From the NCBI RefSeq assembly GCF_022581195.2, contig NC_061482.1:5022001-5086000 (forward strand): a stretch of DNA of 64,000 bases, written 5' to 3'. Source of the stretch: Helicoverpa zea. Taxonomy: Eukaryota > Arthropoda > Insecta > Lepidoptera > Noctuidae. Below the pieces are notes generated by a model. It ran no database searches and was not told the origin of the DNA. It saw only the letters and a program-made list of their open reading frames with translations. A program made the position numbers and the translations under genes. This document shows, one piece after another, positions 36,901-49,587 of the stretch (positions are counted from its first letter, which is position 1; each line of letters starts with the position of its first letter).

Positions 36901-39900
36901 TAGATTTTGAGAATTTATTTAGAGGATTGAGCCAAACTGGAAGTCTTGGTGGCGTAGAAGTGGTCATGAGTATGGAAGAGATCCCTCACGGAGGCGCTGT
37001 GGGCGTGGGCCACATTGTGACTGGGAATAATAATAACGCCGGAGGAGGCAATGCCACTACCGGTCAGCAGCAACAGCAACAGCCTGTTACTGTTACTGAT
37101 GGCGGAGGTAAATATCATACTGTTTTAAACACCAAACCATTTATAGATCTTCACCTCACCTTTTTAAATCAGCCTAGAATTTTGCTATGTTGAGGTTGGC
37201 ATATCTAACTAGATACATCTGAATACAACCTTACTGTTTGGTAAGACTGGTTGTAATTCTCTTTTGAGTACCGACAACGACTGCTAAAATGTAAAAAAAA
37301 ACGGGATCACGGAGGAACGAAGAGCATGCAATCTGTCGAAGAAACCATGATTGATTGGTGAAGAAGCCGTCGTCGTCGTTCCTCGTCCTCCGAACACCCG
37401 CATTTTGTCGCGCTGCCTACGAGATTTTGCGTTACTACATCTCCGCGAGTCATTTTGAACTCCATGGGCGGGACCTACCATTTCACTTGCCTTTGACTTT
37501 TGATAAAGAGGAACTCTTGACAACCCTTCCAAGCATCGACCGCGCTAAGTTTTGCTTCACCTTTGACCGACCGACCCGTGCATTGTTGTCTCTGTATAAA
37601 CCTGTAATCTTATTTTCAGTATACGTAGCCCCGATGCCGTGGGGCGGCCCGCCGAGTGCTGATCTGCTGCAGAACATTGTATCATCCGTGATCCGCCAAG
37701 GCTTGGTCCCCGGCGTAGAGGGCGTGACCCTGCAGATTCCGACCCAGATTGGGTCACAGGGTGGGGCCCAGACTGGACAAGCCCAAGGCCAGCAAGGCTC
37801 ACAGACCGCTCAAGGTCAGAATACACAGAATGCTCAACGTAAGTTATTTTGATCAATAGCACATGTACTGATTATTGTTATTGATAGTAGCAATAGACAA
37901 AAAGTATGTTTATCTATCTCTTTACTAATAAAACGTTTTTGCGTATCGTCAGCGAACCTGCATCTCCGCCGTGCCACAACCACTACGCGTGCTCAAGCCG
38001 TGACGCTTCCCAACTTGACACGACTTGACTACGACAGATTCTTGCAGTGTGACAGCCAACACGCTCGCCGCCGTATCCAACGCCGCAGGTAATTTCGTTA
38101 ATTAGTAATCCCACCCAAAAAAAAAATGTGAAAGGCTGCCAAGTTCGATTATATGAGAATGCTTCGCCTATAAAAGAAGTGAGATCTGAATAAGTACCAA
38201 GTTCCATACACATACCTCAGTTAAAAATAGTTACTTTTTAATGATATTACTTGGCAAGTTTTCACACACCTTGTTATAAACCTACTAAACGCAATGAATC
38301 AAGTATATAATTTTCTATTAAAACTTGCCAAGTAACATCATTAAAAAGTTTTCCCTTTACCTTGACATAAAGACCTGCCTCCATGCCAAATTTCAAGTCA
38401 ATACGACCATTGGAAGTGGTCTAGGTTTTTGATGAGTGAGTGAGTCAGTCAGTCAGTGAGTGTATAGTAAAAATAGCGATTTTCTGACGTCAATATCTCA
38501 AGACCTACATTAGGTATATTAATGAAATTTTGTATTTTAGATAAGTGAGGGGGTTTCAACAGATACTAGAAATTTCATATGCGTAAATAAAATAGATTTT
38601 GAGTTATAGGGGGGTCGAATTTGGCCCGAAATGGTTCGTGTAATATAACCCACGGCCGGTGTGTCGCTTTTTTTGCTCGAACTTGGCGGACACACTGCCG
38701 TGTGTCTAGATATTCGTATTGGAAGAAAGAAAGAAAACCGCAAACAACAAAAAGGCAATAAAACAAATAAAACAAACATATAAACGCAGAAATACACTGC
38801 AGTTGCGTCACCTTGTTACTTCATTATATATTGAATCAACAGTTGATCTAACAGTTTTTGTTTGTTTGGCGAGTTGTTCCTGCATAACTAAATAAAGGAA
38901 ACGCAACAATCTTCATATAATCATTACTGGACACATTACAATTTTAATACTATACTACTTACTACTAAAATAAATACTTAAAAAATCCATTTCTATCTTC
39001 GATAGGGAGCAACAGCAACAACAGATTGTGGCCCAAGAACGCGCCCGCGCCGAGCGCATCGCCGCCCAACACATTGAGTATCTCATGCAGCGCAACCATC
39101 ACATTAACATTGTAAGTACTCATTAAAAAGATCATTATTTGGAAAAAAAGTTGACTTTTTTAATCGTTTACGTCATAAGAATACGTTAAATAAAGCCTGT
39201 ATTAATGAAAGTTAGCGTGACAATGAGTCGTGCTTTTATCGTACATGCAGCAAGAACTAAAATGGTTCTACCTCAATCAGTTACCTTTCCTCAACTGTCA
39301 GTCATGTTAGGCTAGGAACAAGGTTTACTGGACACAAATGATCTTGACTTCCAGATCATCGTGAGGCCAGCAGTTTTTTTATGATACCTCTATTTTATAA
39401 CGACGTTATAAATCATCAAATGACCCTTCTCGCTGTGGGTTAGCAGCGGTGAGGGAGTGTCAGACTCTTACTGACCAAAAACCGTCGTGTTCCGTCGTAG
39501 GCCTTTTATGTACCAGGGCCGCGGTAGAACGAAAAAGGACTTAAAAATATTGTAAGGTTTCGACATGTTGCTCAACTGTGTTTGTAACGTCGCTGACGTT
39601 TATGCCAGTTGGGCCTCATGCTGATCCTAAAATTCAGATATCATGTGCGTTTTCTTTTTTAGGATCACATGACTATTATAACGAGTCTTCTGAGCAACGC
39701 TCCCTCACAGGAGTCTTGGTTCACCGCTTTCTTGCTCACAGTTGTAAGTAGTAAACTCAAAATACTCGTGTTTGCTCAACTAATTGATAACATCAACATT
39801 TTGGATCACCTCATTTGTAACCTTTCCCCATTTATAACTCATTGGTGTGTGATAAAAACGAAATTCTGATTGTCTTGTCATATCCTAAGAGTTGTGATAC

Positions 39901-42900
39901 CTTTATGATCATATTCTATTCTTGCCATGTTTTTATTGAATGTGCCAAAACTGCACTGAAATTACCAAGGTCTGTCATGATTTTGTTTTGATCACTGTGT
40001 AGGTAATACTAACAAGCCATTAATATTTGGACTGCACGGATGCTATGTTAGAAGAGTTCCAGCTACACAAGCTTAGACTTGGTAACCAGAATGAATTTAA
40101 CAATATTGTTAACATGTAGTCCTAACGTTCACCCTTTCGCCTTATCATAACCCTTACTACAAAACGGGCGTTATTTTTAGTCTGTTTTTACATTCTGGAC
40201 TTTAGTGAAATGTAGATAAAGTTTTAAATACAAAGTGGCAGGTAAGACATGTATGTAATTTGTATTCAATACTTGGTACACCTAAACAGAGCTCAATTAA
40301 AACAAGACCTCTTTTTGTAATAAACACTCATCGAATTAGATAAGTACTAACATTTTAAATTTTTTTTTTTTTATTTGTATTGGGTGTTCCATGCAAAGTT
40401 CGCATGTAAAATAGCTACTGTGTTACAGGCACGTCATTTGTTCCTGTCTGAACCACTGCAGTCATTGAATTGCGAGCCAGTGCTAATTCCCCACGAATTC
40501 ATGCAGTTGCGCCTTCTGCTGCGTAACTACATACAAAACTTGACTGTGCGCGCCTCTGCTGAAAACAACGACTCCTCGGTACAGAGCGTCACTGATTTCT
40601 TCGTCAATGCATTCCGCGATTTTATCGATGAAATGGTACGTTACGTCGTATGTAAACCTTATTTTATTGAACAGGAAAAAGGAAACACAAACTTTTTGTT
40701 TCATACTTTTTTTTGTTTTTGAATATAGAATACGAGAAACAGAAATCGATTCATAGCTATGCATGGAAGAGAAATTGAAATTGTAACTTTGTTTTATAAT
40801 GTGTTGTCTTTTGTTTTTGTATTAGAATGCAAAGAAACAGCTGACAATGGGTTTATGTTATTTGTGTTACATTTTCGTTGAATTGCTTAAAAAAATATAA
40901 TAAACATTATGAAACTTCTTGCTTAAATTTTTGCTTTGTAATTTCATTGCTACATTGCGTTGACCTATGAAAAAATTATAATATGATATTACGTGTACAG
41001 CCCAACATAACACCGTTACGTGAGGAATTCGACCCATATACCTCCATCCGTTCTTTATTCCGTGCCCGTCTGCCGGCCTTGATCGGGGCTGTAATGTCTG
41101 ACTCTATGGATGAGATGCTTGTTGCCCGGTTCTATGCGATCTTCTCACGGCTCTACACAGACTTCTGCACGCTGATCTCGCATCTATGCGTCGAAGGCCT
41201 CGAAGGTTTACGCATACTCTACAGAAGATTCTTGGTAAGTTTTTGTCTATAATCCATTTGAGTAGGCACTTAAGTGAACTTAAATCTTGATAAGATTTTT
41301 TACAAATACACACTAAACAAATAAACTACTGCGCTACTACTTTTATATTGATTTTCAGCTGCATTTCATTTTAAAATTGTGTTTTTAAGAAAACAGTCAT
41401 ATCAAGACTGTTTATCTTTAGATAACTGCCTACTCTGGAGTATAGTGTGTTTAATTTTTCCAGCCCAATTACAATGGCTTCTAATAATATTTGTTTTATC
41501 AACAGGAACTAAGAATTCGCTACTTTGATATGTCCATTCAAGGAATGGTGTTGGTCATTGCCAACGAGAATCTGAATGCTATAATCAACACACTTGGCTC
41601 CCACTGCGCTCATATTCAACAGCATTTGCACCGCCGCCCCGGAGCTGCTCAATCGGTAAGGGGATTAGCAAAAGATCAACATCTATACATTCTATACTAT
41701 TAATATTATAAAGAGGTAAAATTTGTAAGTTTGTATGTAGGGGGTAATCTTTGGAACCGTCGGATTTTCAAAATTCTTTCACTGATAGTTGGCTACAATG
41801 TTCCTGAATGAGTAACTATATTTTATCCCGGTACGGGCAGTATTTCCCACGGGACGCGGGTGGAACCGCGGGAAAACGCGAAAGTTATTAGTATAGTCCT
41901 CGCCAAACTTAATGCCAAACAATCTTCAATGTCCCTTTTGTCAGTCTCCCGTTTTACTAATTATAAAAATATTTACCTATGTAAATTTCTTGTCAAAGGA
42001 AAAAAGACTGTATTCAGTGTTTCTATTTTAATAAAAATATTTTTTGACATTCGAAGTCGCTACCGATTTTGCAGCCACCAACAGATGAGGATGCCGAAGA
42101 ACCGACTCCAATGGAAGTGTCACCGCCGGCGGCGCCCGTGCGCGATGAGCCAATGAACAACTCCTCAGCTACCACTATACAGAGCAACGAGACCCAGTCC
42201 AGTGGCTCCTCAGTCCAAGAAGACACAGCTACGATGGCCACCACATCCACGACCTCACAGTCTGATGCTCCCAACGCCACGACCCCTACAACACCCGCTC
42301 GTGTTATGTGAGTTCTAAGGTACCCCCCCCCACACTAAAGATTTTCAATCGGCCAATAGTTACAACCCTTCCCAATAAATACCTGTTGTTCTGCTCACTA
42401 GAGAAAGGAATTTGACGTTAGAGAAGTATTGTAAAATTCTTTCTCCAGTAAGCAAATCTACAGATACAATATTGGGAACGGCCAATAGTCGAGTATCAAT
42501 TCCCGGCGTCAAACGCCTTGTTTCTTAATTAATCTCAAAAGGCCTTGATGCTAGATAATCTGTAGCTATTGCACCAGTAATTTATGCTAATGAATTTCGA
42601 TAGAAAGCTTACACTGATATTCATCTTTAAAGGATTTCTCCATATATCAATTTCACCCAAACATTACTGCATATTTAGCTTTTTAAGTGCTTTTTCACAT
42701 TTATGCATCTAAATAGGCCGTAAATCCTGTTTTAGACTCGCAACTAAACTAACGGCCGATTGAAAGTTTGTGCTTTAAGAGGGGCTAACCTTGTATATTT
42801 CTCGCCTTAACTACACTATAGTAGAAACGCAACAACTACTACTGATTTATCCTAAATCCTGCTTAATATTTAGGTCCCCGAAGGAACGGAGCGAACCTGC

Positions 42901-44478
42901 AACTCCGACACGCAACGCGAACGACCAAAACATACGATTCGTAAGTCTATACTGATAAGTAAACTGTAAACAAAACATAACGGTACCTTGTCCGCACACG
43001 TTCAAATCACCGAATTAGAATTTTCTTGTTACCGTATTTAAATTTATGAGAATACATAATGAGCTAACTTCAGGTCGGAAGACGTTAAGGTTATATCGAG
43101 GTTTATATAATCAGTGAATGATGAAACTGCGGAAAAAAATGTTGAAGACCGGACAATAATTATGCTGCGGCCTACATTGTGATGTAATGTTTTAGTTGTG
43201 TTAGTGTTGTTTAAAGCGTGGTTGTGTGGACGATGCAGGTTCCTCCGTTGACGATACTGCAGCACTGGGGCGAGGAGTGGGTGCCGGTGTTTACTCGCGA
43301 TCAGGAGCGCCAACGCCCGGAGCCGCAGGAGCCCTACAGCGATGCCTACATTTCTGGTATGCCCTCGCGTAAGCGCCGCTGCCTGCGTCAGTCGCGGCCA
43401 CCTACTACACTTAACGCTTTCATGGATGGTACGTACTTATATTCCGTTCGTATGTATTTATTATTATATATTCGCTTGATATATTATTCGCGTAATTAAG
43501 CTGTGTTTTCACTTGTACAATTATAATTATATGCGAAGTTTTGAGGTTAGGTTTCAACATAACGTCATAATTTAGCTCTTAATTAACATATTTTTGTAAC
43601 GCAATGAACGCTCGACGACCAATCAGAAAATCATCACTGTCAATTTTTATACTATTTTCAAACATTGAATGTAACTCAAACCTTGCACACTATAATAGAA
43701 TTTCACAGTCATGCTACTTGACTTTTACACTGACACTAAACAAACAACTTCAAAAAACATTTTTCTACAAAATAATGACTAGAAACATAATAATAGGTGT
43801 TTACAAAGCGTGACTTTGCGTGTTTAGAGAGTGTTCGCGACGTGGCCAATGACCGGCCGGCCATCGCTCAGGCTCAAGCGCCGGACACAGCGCCAATGAG
43901 GGTGGCTTTCCGCGAATATATGCGCAACTTGGTGCGTGAGAGAGCCGCCAACTCCGATGACTATGATCCAACGCGCTACGCTTCTGCCTCGCGGTTCATT
44001 CATGCGACCAGGTTTGTAATACTTTTTATTGACTTATAAGTACCATAGTTCCAATTAGCGATTATATCTATACAAATTTTGTAAAGCAGAACAGTACATT
44101 TTTCTGCTTTATGCGCTAATCTCAGGAGCTAGTGCAATTATTTGAAAGATTTCAGTGTTAGATAGACCATTTATTTGGAAAGGCTATATATCGCCTACTT
44201 TTTCCTCCTGGTGAAAGGTGGAAAGATTTGTACTCGTAATTGATTCACTTATAAACTCTTCGACAGATGACAAAAATTCCTCTCTCCATGATTGCTATTC
44301 CCGAATAATATTACGCAGGCCCGGGATAGAAATGAAATAGCGAGTTTCAATCAAAAGAAACTCAATTTAGCTTTGTTAAGCTATTCCTGTTCTTAATTGT
44401 TTTGTTAACATTTTCAGGACAAACAACTTACCGAAGCCACAAGAGAATGGAAATGCGGAGCCAAAGGAAGAGGAGTGA
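24980..44478 (+). CDS. BAG6: BAG6/Scythe large proline-rich chaperone (22 exons)
   Basis: Exons: 24980-25042, 31617-31734, 32323-32474, 32810-32947, 33686-33769, 34552-34628, 35104-35248, 35706-35894, 36064-36592, 36904-37107, 37620-37838, 37953-38088, 39006-39111, 39663-39743, 40429-40635, 41001-41234, 41506-41655, 42075-42307, 42874-42940, 43239-43428, 43828-44011, 44418-44478 (TGA). The sum is 3567 nt, 1188 residues (human about 1130). Residues 1-76 are a ubiquitin-like domain (LIFCGRVLQDE). About 123-320 is the BAG6 central DUF3538-type helical region. About 337-386 is a Gln/Pro tract. SDAYISGMP then SRKRR (about 1078-1091) is the nuclear signal, and the BAG-like C-terminus (EYMRNLVRER, DPTRYASASRF) closes the protein. 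Known BAG6 holds exposed hydrophobic clients and TA proteins with GET4/UBL4A-type partners. That role here is by homology. Every junction keeps frame. The exon 7 acceptor has two options. Confidence 0.93.
25804..26007. mobile_element. Fold-back MITE in BAG6 intron 1
   Basis: The left arm, CATTTCAACTGCAAATTGCA, then TGAATCCAGTTGA, is mirrored on the right (TCAACTGGATTCAGACTGCA, then GAGTTGCAGTTGAAATG). It is about 204 bp, nearly a full-length imperfect palindrome. The arms are built from repeated TGCAGTT / AACTGCA words. It has no coding capacity. Confidence 0.7.
27630..28450 (-). mobile_element. Retroelement C-terminal fragment in BAG6 intron 1
   Basis: On the minus strand a 246-codon frame runs 28437-27697. 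It has a C-x-C...H...SC knuckle (CQCGESVDRLGHHGLSC), then GRMARHASINDIIRRAL, ILEPRGL, DGKRPDGMSIMPW and LVWDATCVDTLAPSHL, and a C-terminus with YCGQRICIAIQRGNAASLL. I recognise this block from large reverse-transcriptase-containing proteins in many invertebrate genomes. The zinc-knuckle-plus-PDG...WDATCVDT arrangement resembles a restriction-like endonuclease core, but that is inference. The frame is open and uninterrupted, and the upstream part of the element is missing. A/T-rich ATTTATTTAT flanks both sides (near 27630 and 28439), a possible target duplication. The A-rich tail lies at the 27640 side. Confidence 0.7.
32012..32285. mobile_element. MITE in BAG6 intron 2, abutting exon 3
   Basis: The left end, AATGAGGGTTTTCT, is matched by the inverted right end (AGAAAACCCTCATT). 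Inner arms also pair ('CTGCCACCGGGTGGCGCCAC' against 'GTGCTGCCACCACGTGGACG', and AGCTGTCAAA against TTTGACAGTT). It is 274 bp and non-coding. It ends only 37 bp before exon 3, leaving little room for the branch point and polypyrimidine tract. Confidence 0.75.
36097..36260 (+). repeat. CAG/CCG-rich coding repeat in BAG6 exon 9
   Basis: An in-frame run of CAA/CAG/CCG/CCC codons encodes a Gln/Pro tract (about residues 334-388). The core at about 36208-36252 is a perfect hexamer microsatellite (CAGCCC)n giving alternating Pro-Gln. The frame stays open through it. Slippage at such hexamers changes length by PQ units without a frameshift. Confidence 0.85.
38233..38349. mobile_element. Short inverted-repeat element in BAG6 intron 12
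   Basis: 30-bp arms (38233-38262 and 38320-38349) are inverted copies with one mismatch, reading ACTTTTTAATGATATTACTT and onwards. The 57-bp loop is AT-rich. A longer dispersed repeat ('TTCAAGTCAATACGACCATT', GAGTGAGTCAGTCAGTCAG) follows to about 38625, probably part of the same insertion complex. Confidence 0.65.
39403..39525 (-). repeat. SINE-like family copy in BAG6 intron 13
   Basis: It is highly similar to the retroposon at 9586-9735: AATCATCAAATGA, GCTGTGGGTTAGCAGCGGTG, AAAAACCGTCGTGTTCCGTC and GGCCTTTTATGTACCAGGGC. The end at GGGCCGCGG is shorter than in the first copy. No clear target duplication is seen. Confidence 0.7.
41717..41876 (-). repeat. RTE-type 3' fragment in BAG6 intron 17
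   Basis: The reverse-complement RTE block is visible: 'TTTCACTGATAGTTGGC', TTTATCCCGGTACGGGCAGT, CCACGGGACGCGGGTGGAAC. It is non-coding. Confidence 0.65.
42330..42776. mobile_element. Inverted-repeat element in BAG6 intron 18
   Basis: The left end contains ATTTTCAATCGGCCAATAGT and the right end contains GGCCGATTGAAAGTTTGTGC in inverted orientation. It fills most of the 566-bp intron 18 and carries no open frame of note. Confidence 0.6.
44110..44225 (-). repeat. RTE-type fragment in BAG6 intron 21
   Basis: It has the reverse-complement blocks GCGCTAATCTCAGGAGCTAG and TTTCAGTGTTAGATAGACCA, as in the 2566-2760 family. Short and degenerate. Confidence 0.5.
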
Positions 44479-46960
44479 ATCGTATATTAAGCCATTATAT
44501 TAGGCTTAGTCAATAGTACTTCGCTTATAGACGATGGCGTTCTTTTTGTAGTAATTAGGACATATAGTTTCAAATTATCTCTCAATGTTTACATATATCA
44601 ATGCAATAGAAATACTACTTAATGTAAGGAACTCGATTAGAAAGACTTGTGTTTTCGGATTGTACTATCGAAAGGGCTCTCGGTCTAATTATGTAAAGCT
44701 AACAAAATGTTTAACACGCGGTGATACGGATTGGTGCAAATTTTGAGAAGTCTGCTTTTCTTATATTCGTCGCTACAAGTGACTTATTCGGAAAACAATG
44801 TAGGATCGTTTGTCGGAATGTTTACTCTAATATTGTAGTGAATAATTGCCAAGACCTAAATATGTAATCGATATTAAAATAGTAAATTGTTAGGATGTAA
44901 TAATCGCCTAAGTAAGCGAATTATCATGTATTCGGATAATGATCGTAATACTTACCATAGTATCAGCAGTAGTTCTGTGTTTTCTACTAGTACTAAGCCA
45001 TAATGTTTTGGTTAAAATATCAATGATGTTCTAGAGTTTGTGCGATTTACTGTGGACTGTGGACTGTGCACTTATAAAACACCAGGTTTGGCAACGGAGG
45101 GGCCATACAAAGCTTACAGACGTACATTGATATTTTACGCAAATCCGATTAACATAATATACTTACCATTAATATCTACGGTTTTAAACATAATATTAAT
45201 TATAAGTACCCATACCCCTGATCCCTTAATTGTCTGAATATATAAACTAATCCTTACTCGTAAAACTATTACACATACTTAGTCATTTTACTAGTTATTA
45301 TATTAACTATACGATATTGATAACTCATGTTTACAAGTTTATAATCATTATCTTCCGTATTCATAACCCATATACATTATACATAGCTTACTGAGATGAT
45401 TGCTGTTTACTATAATAATACGAAATCATTAACACATACTTATATTCTTGGTGTTTAATATAATAACGATTAATTAATATTCATTACTATAGTTACGATA
45501 TTTCAAGATTCATAGTCAAGCCGTTCTGATGATTGGTATTTACTATAGTAAAACGAATTCAGTTAAGAAGAATCATGATAAGTATTAACACACATTTATA
45601 ATAACGATCAGTCAAAATTCATTACTGTAGCTCTGATATTTCGATATTCGTAATCCATATAGGTTAGGTGGCATTCATTATAATCATGTTTAAATTACAA
45701 CTTTAGTCATTGAATAACATTTCGACATTTCGGTGTTTATATTACGAATAATATATAATATCAATATTCATAATGCATTAGGTTACTTTACATTGGAGCT
45801 AATTAATATTAGTAGTTATTTACAATATCTAACATAATGAATTAAAATTAATCATGGCATTAATGATATTTGTCACACGTACCGTATTCTTGATATTTGC
45901 TCGATCATTAATAGCACAATCTGTAGTTTCCAGATGTTTCTCGTCGATAAATTCTAGAAGTAATGAAATACCCATAACCAATTTAATGAAATTTATGACG
46001 ATCAGATACTTGTCCTGTTGATCCTTTATTAATGACATTATTGGTGTTAGTTATCAATATATCATAACACCTCTACAATATCCATAATCAAACGTTTAAT
46101 GTAGTCTTATTGGGCGCTTATTACACAATATAATAATTCCAACATCTACATAGCCTATCACTTACCATATTGTGGGTACTTAGAAATGTTGCTTCAGGAT
46201 ACGGTTACCGAAGTCCCATTATAATCTACAGTAAGTCTTGGTGTTTAATGTAAAATAAAATAAAAATAAAATAAAAAAGCCTTTTATTTCCTTCAGAAAA
46301 TACACACTTACAAAATTAGTTGTTTATTGTAGTATCAAAAGTTTTAATAACACAAATAAAAATTTAAATAGGTTAATAGTTCCAGGTTTTATATGCACGC
46401 TTTTAATACGTAATATTGTTTTATTATTCTGTAGGAACCCCACAGGTAAAGGCCTCCTCCAAAAAAAAAGGTGTTTAATGTAATAATTATTAATAACAGC
46501 TCATATAAATGTCTAGCTAGGGTAACTGATTAGGGTAACTTTATGTTGCACTACGAAAGGAAATAATAGGGTACCTTATGTTGATAAATTGTTTTTTTTT
46601 TCTAATAGCGTAGTTTTTCTAACCGAGTAATATTGTTATCAGTTTATCCAATTTCAATGATCCCACCGAATAAACGTAAAAAATACGAAAATCTGCTAAT
46701 TTTAATCAAGGATTTTTCTATTTTGAACCGGACGACGCGACGATAGAAGTCGTGTAGTTCAATCATACGGTTAGCTTAGAGGATATGTTTAGTTTTTCGG
46801 TGGGGCCATAGATTTGGTGTTTATTTATTGTTATAAGAAAACTGATAATTTCTGGCAAACTTTTTTTTTTATATTGTTATAAGAAGAGTCGCTTGAATTT
46901 CTGTACCGATAACCGGTAATACATGTGTAGATTGTTTTTCTTGGAATTAATAAAATAAAA
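44479..46960 (+). other. Probable long BAG6 3' UTR
   Basis: From the TGA at 44476-44478, 2.4 kb of AT-rich sequence without coding character leads to an AATAAA at 46949-46954, followed by a GT-rich stretch (TGTATGCTGTTGTTTT). That is a plausible cleavage site. Earlier AATAAA-like hexamers exist, and shorter isoforms are likely. The 45240-46230 part is made of degenerate words such as TATTCAT, ATAATA and GTGTTTAAT repeated irregularly. The assignment as UTR is inference. Confidence 0.5.
46240..46483 (-). mobile_element. Truncated non-LTR insertion with 14-bp target duplication
   Basis: GGTGTTTAATGTAA occurs at 46240-46253 and 46470-46483. Between them is a 216-bp insert beginning with AATAAAATAAAAATAAAATA, then AAGCCTTTTATTTCC and ending AAAGGCCTCCTCC with an A-run. 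In minus orientation this is a 3' end with AATAAAAGG and a TTTTA-type simple tail, as in truncated lepidopteran non-LTR copies. It lies in the probable 3' UTR of BAG6. Confidence 0.75.
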
Positions 46961-49219
46961 AAATGTATGCTGTTGTTTTATTTCGTACTCCACAATATAG
47001 GAATCTTTCATAACGGGTATCTCTCAATGGTCCCCACGTATATTACCTAAAGTGAAAAAACGCACTCTCGTTTTATTACAGATACTCATGTTAATATAGG
47101 TAAAGTTCAATATATTGATGGTAAAAATCATATATTTTGTCTGTCAGTTCATAAAATTACGCATTCAATAGACAAAGTTTACAAAGACAATGTACTTACG
47201 TATCTTGGGCTACAACTTAATTGGTTTACTTACTTCAAGCAGTAAATACCACAAAAACAAGTCAATTACAGTAGCAACTGATTGTTGACAGTTGGACTGC
47301 GTATTCGATAGATGGCGTTATTACCATTATTATGAGGACGAAAAATAACGGAATTGAAAATAGTAGGTAAATGCGCCGTGTTGCTAGTAAATAATATTTT
47401 GTTCGCCCCGTACTTGTCTCAATTTAAATTGACTCATATTTGAAATAAATGTCTATAGATATCTTATTTTCATCATACATGGAGTTGTTCAATTTTGCAA
47501 TCGCGGAGGACGGAAAGATAGCGGACATGCCATACGTAAGGTAGGTCTGGCGCCTTGTAGGTCACGTTACGGTAGGGAGTAACTAGAACAAGTGACAAAA
47601 CCGAATCGCAAAAATCGACGGGAACAGCATTTTGCAGGATCCTGCATGCGGTTTGCTCGTGTGAACACTATAGCATATAATATCTTTTGCGATCAAACGG
47701 GATCCTGCAAAAAACGGTATCCTGCAAAAAACTGGACTGCCGTGTAAAAGGGCCATTAGGGTTACGTATTAAAATAGGAATCCTTATAGTTTCACCATGT
47801 CTGTCCGTTCGTCCGTCCTCGCTTATTGGAATAAAATTTGATACGAATATGTATACATGTCAATCACGCCGATAAAGTGCAAAAGTAAAAAGTTATTTAT
47901 TATTATTTTTTTATTATATTAATATTTTCTGAAATAATCCCCCCCTCTAACTTTTGAACCATAGTTTTATATGTAGAACTTTCTTTACCTACTCTTTGTA
48001 CAATATTTTCTGCGACCTAATGACGTCAACAGTGCAAAAACGAAGAAAATAGAGGCTATCGCGCCTGAATTGGCCACAAGAGGCGCTGAGAATGAAAAAA
48101 ACAATTAGCAGTGATTTTAGCGGGTTTCGTGACATAAATTATAATTTCTTTATTTTATCTGCTGAAAGGTGATCTTCTTTATGAAGTTATCGCAAATATG
48201 GTTTTGCAACATTTAAATAGCACTCCTTTTCAACTCACTTACCTAGGTATATCGGTTTTGTCGTACCTAATCACATTAAATCCTACCACATACAATTTAT
48301 GACTACTTTAATGATTTAAAAAAGATCTCATTAGATACACGTATCCCACTGCTGGGCACAGGAGAAGGATTACATAAGTGAACTTAAATATAGAATCATC
48401 TCAAAAACGATGGAGGTGACAAGAGAGAAGAAATGCGACGCCCCAGGTAGGTTAGGTACCTACCGCAATCCTTTTACTTATCATATATTTAAATACTGAT
48501 CATATTGCTGCAAACAAGTAACTGAAGTTACTCACTCAGTCATTTAATAGAGCACCAAGGTCTGGTCGAATATCAATTTATGCAGGTAATCCACAGGACA
48601 AATATTTTGAGCCATTGTTTGACATCCATGACATTCCTTACCCTTTGTTGATACACTTACTAATAGCGAATCGATTGCGAGCCTGAGCAGCCTACAACAA
48701 ATTTAACAAGAGCTTAGTGATCCCTAGTTCTTCTAAACCTTAATACGAAACGCAGGGGTCACAGGATAAACTGGCGACCGTGGTGAAACGTCCATTTTGA
48801 GAAGACCTCTACTTTCTAGACAGAAACAGGGGTACAGAGGTCTGGATGTTACGTTGTTTTTGGCCACACCTAACCCTAAAACGGCCAGGTGCCGTGTGTT
48901 CCAAAATCAATGTGTTGATGTATCAGACGTCAATTAATTTTATTATAGTAAGTAGCTAGTCATCGCTCTTTTGTTTTTTTTTTATGTTAGAAGAAACGGG
49001 GTAGGTCGTGAAAGGTGCTTTTAGTAAAATTCGTTGCCTGCTTACGTAGGTGGTCTGTTTTAGGGTTTTGTATTGAAAGGGTGCGTTGAAAATTAGTTTT
49101 CTTTGAGAAAGTAGTAAATTGACCAACTGAAAGTCAACGGACTGTATCGACGGCGGGGGCATAGAAAAATATTGCAAATTAGAGGACGGAAAGCGGTCAA
49201 GTACTTAGATCCTTTTCTG
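46961..49219. other. Intergenic DNA with repeat remnants
   Basis: No gene is seen. 47600-47755 contains GGATCCTGCATGCGG and later 'GGATCCTGCAAAAAACGG', TATCCTGCAAAAAACTGGAC, possible ends of a MITE. 47757-47820 is an edge of the GGGTTCCGTACC repeat (AGGGTTACGTATT, GTCCGTTCGTCCGTCC). Confidence 0.4.
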
Positions 49220-49587
49220 AGGCCCGATTCTCCTAAGTTAATAATGTCAAAATTGAATAGAAATTGAATCGCAATAGCAGTTTTAACCTTAGCGGGCATT
49301 CTGCTGCTAATAAAAGACCAATCGTATTAAAATGACATTCGATTGGTTTGCGATTGATTTGCCATTTGGTTTAGACGGTAGTTTGTTCTACAATCATAGT
49401 GCAATCGTAAACAATTTGCAGACAATATGATTCATTATTGAATCACAGAAAAGGGTAAAAACGTTTATTTAAAAGAAAAAATAGCCTAATGCCACATACC
49501 TACGCTTCAATCGTAATTGAGTCGTGATTGGATCTCAGTCGGATGTGAATCGTATGTCGCTTAAGTAAAGTTAGTAGAATCGGGCCC
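49220..49587. mobile_element. MITE family B, copy 1
   Basis: It starts GGCCCGATTCTCCTAAGTTA and ends with the inverted counterpart TTAGTAGAATCGGGCCCC. The roughly 368-bp body contains TTTTAACCTTAGCGGGCATT and CGATTGGTTTGCGATTG. A second copy at 52877-53242 has the same start, body and end with scattered differences. It is non-coding. Superfamily unassigned. Confidence 0.8.

Noticed and set aside
37355..37619. Open frame extending upstream of BAG6 exon 11
   Set aside because: The TATTTTCAG acceptor at 37611-37619 and the phase needed from exon 10 place the exon start at 37620. The upstream part is open by chance.
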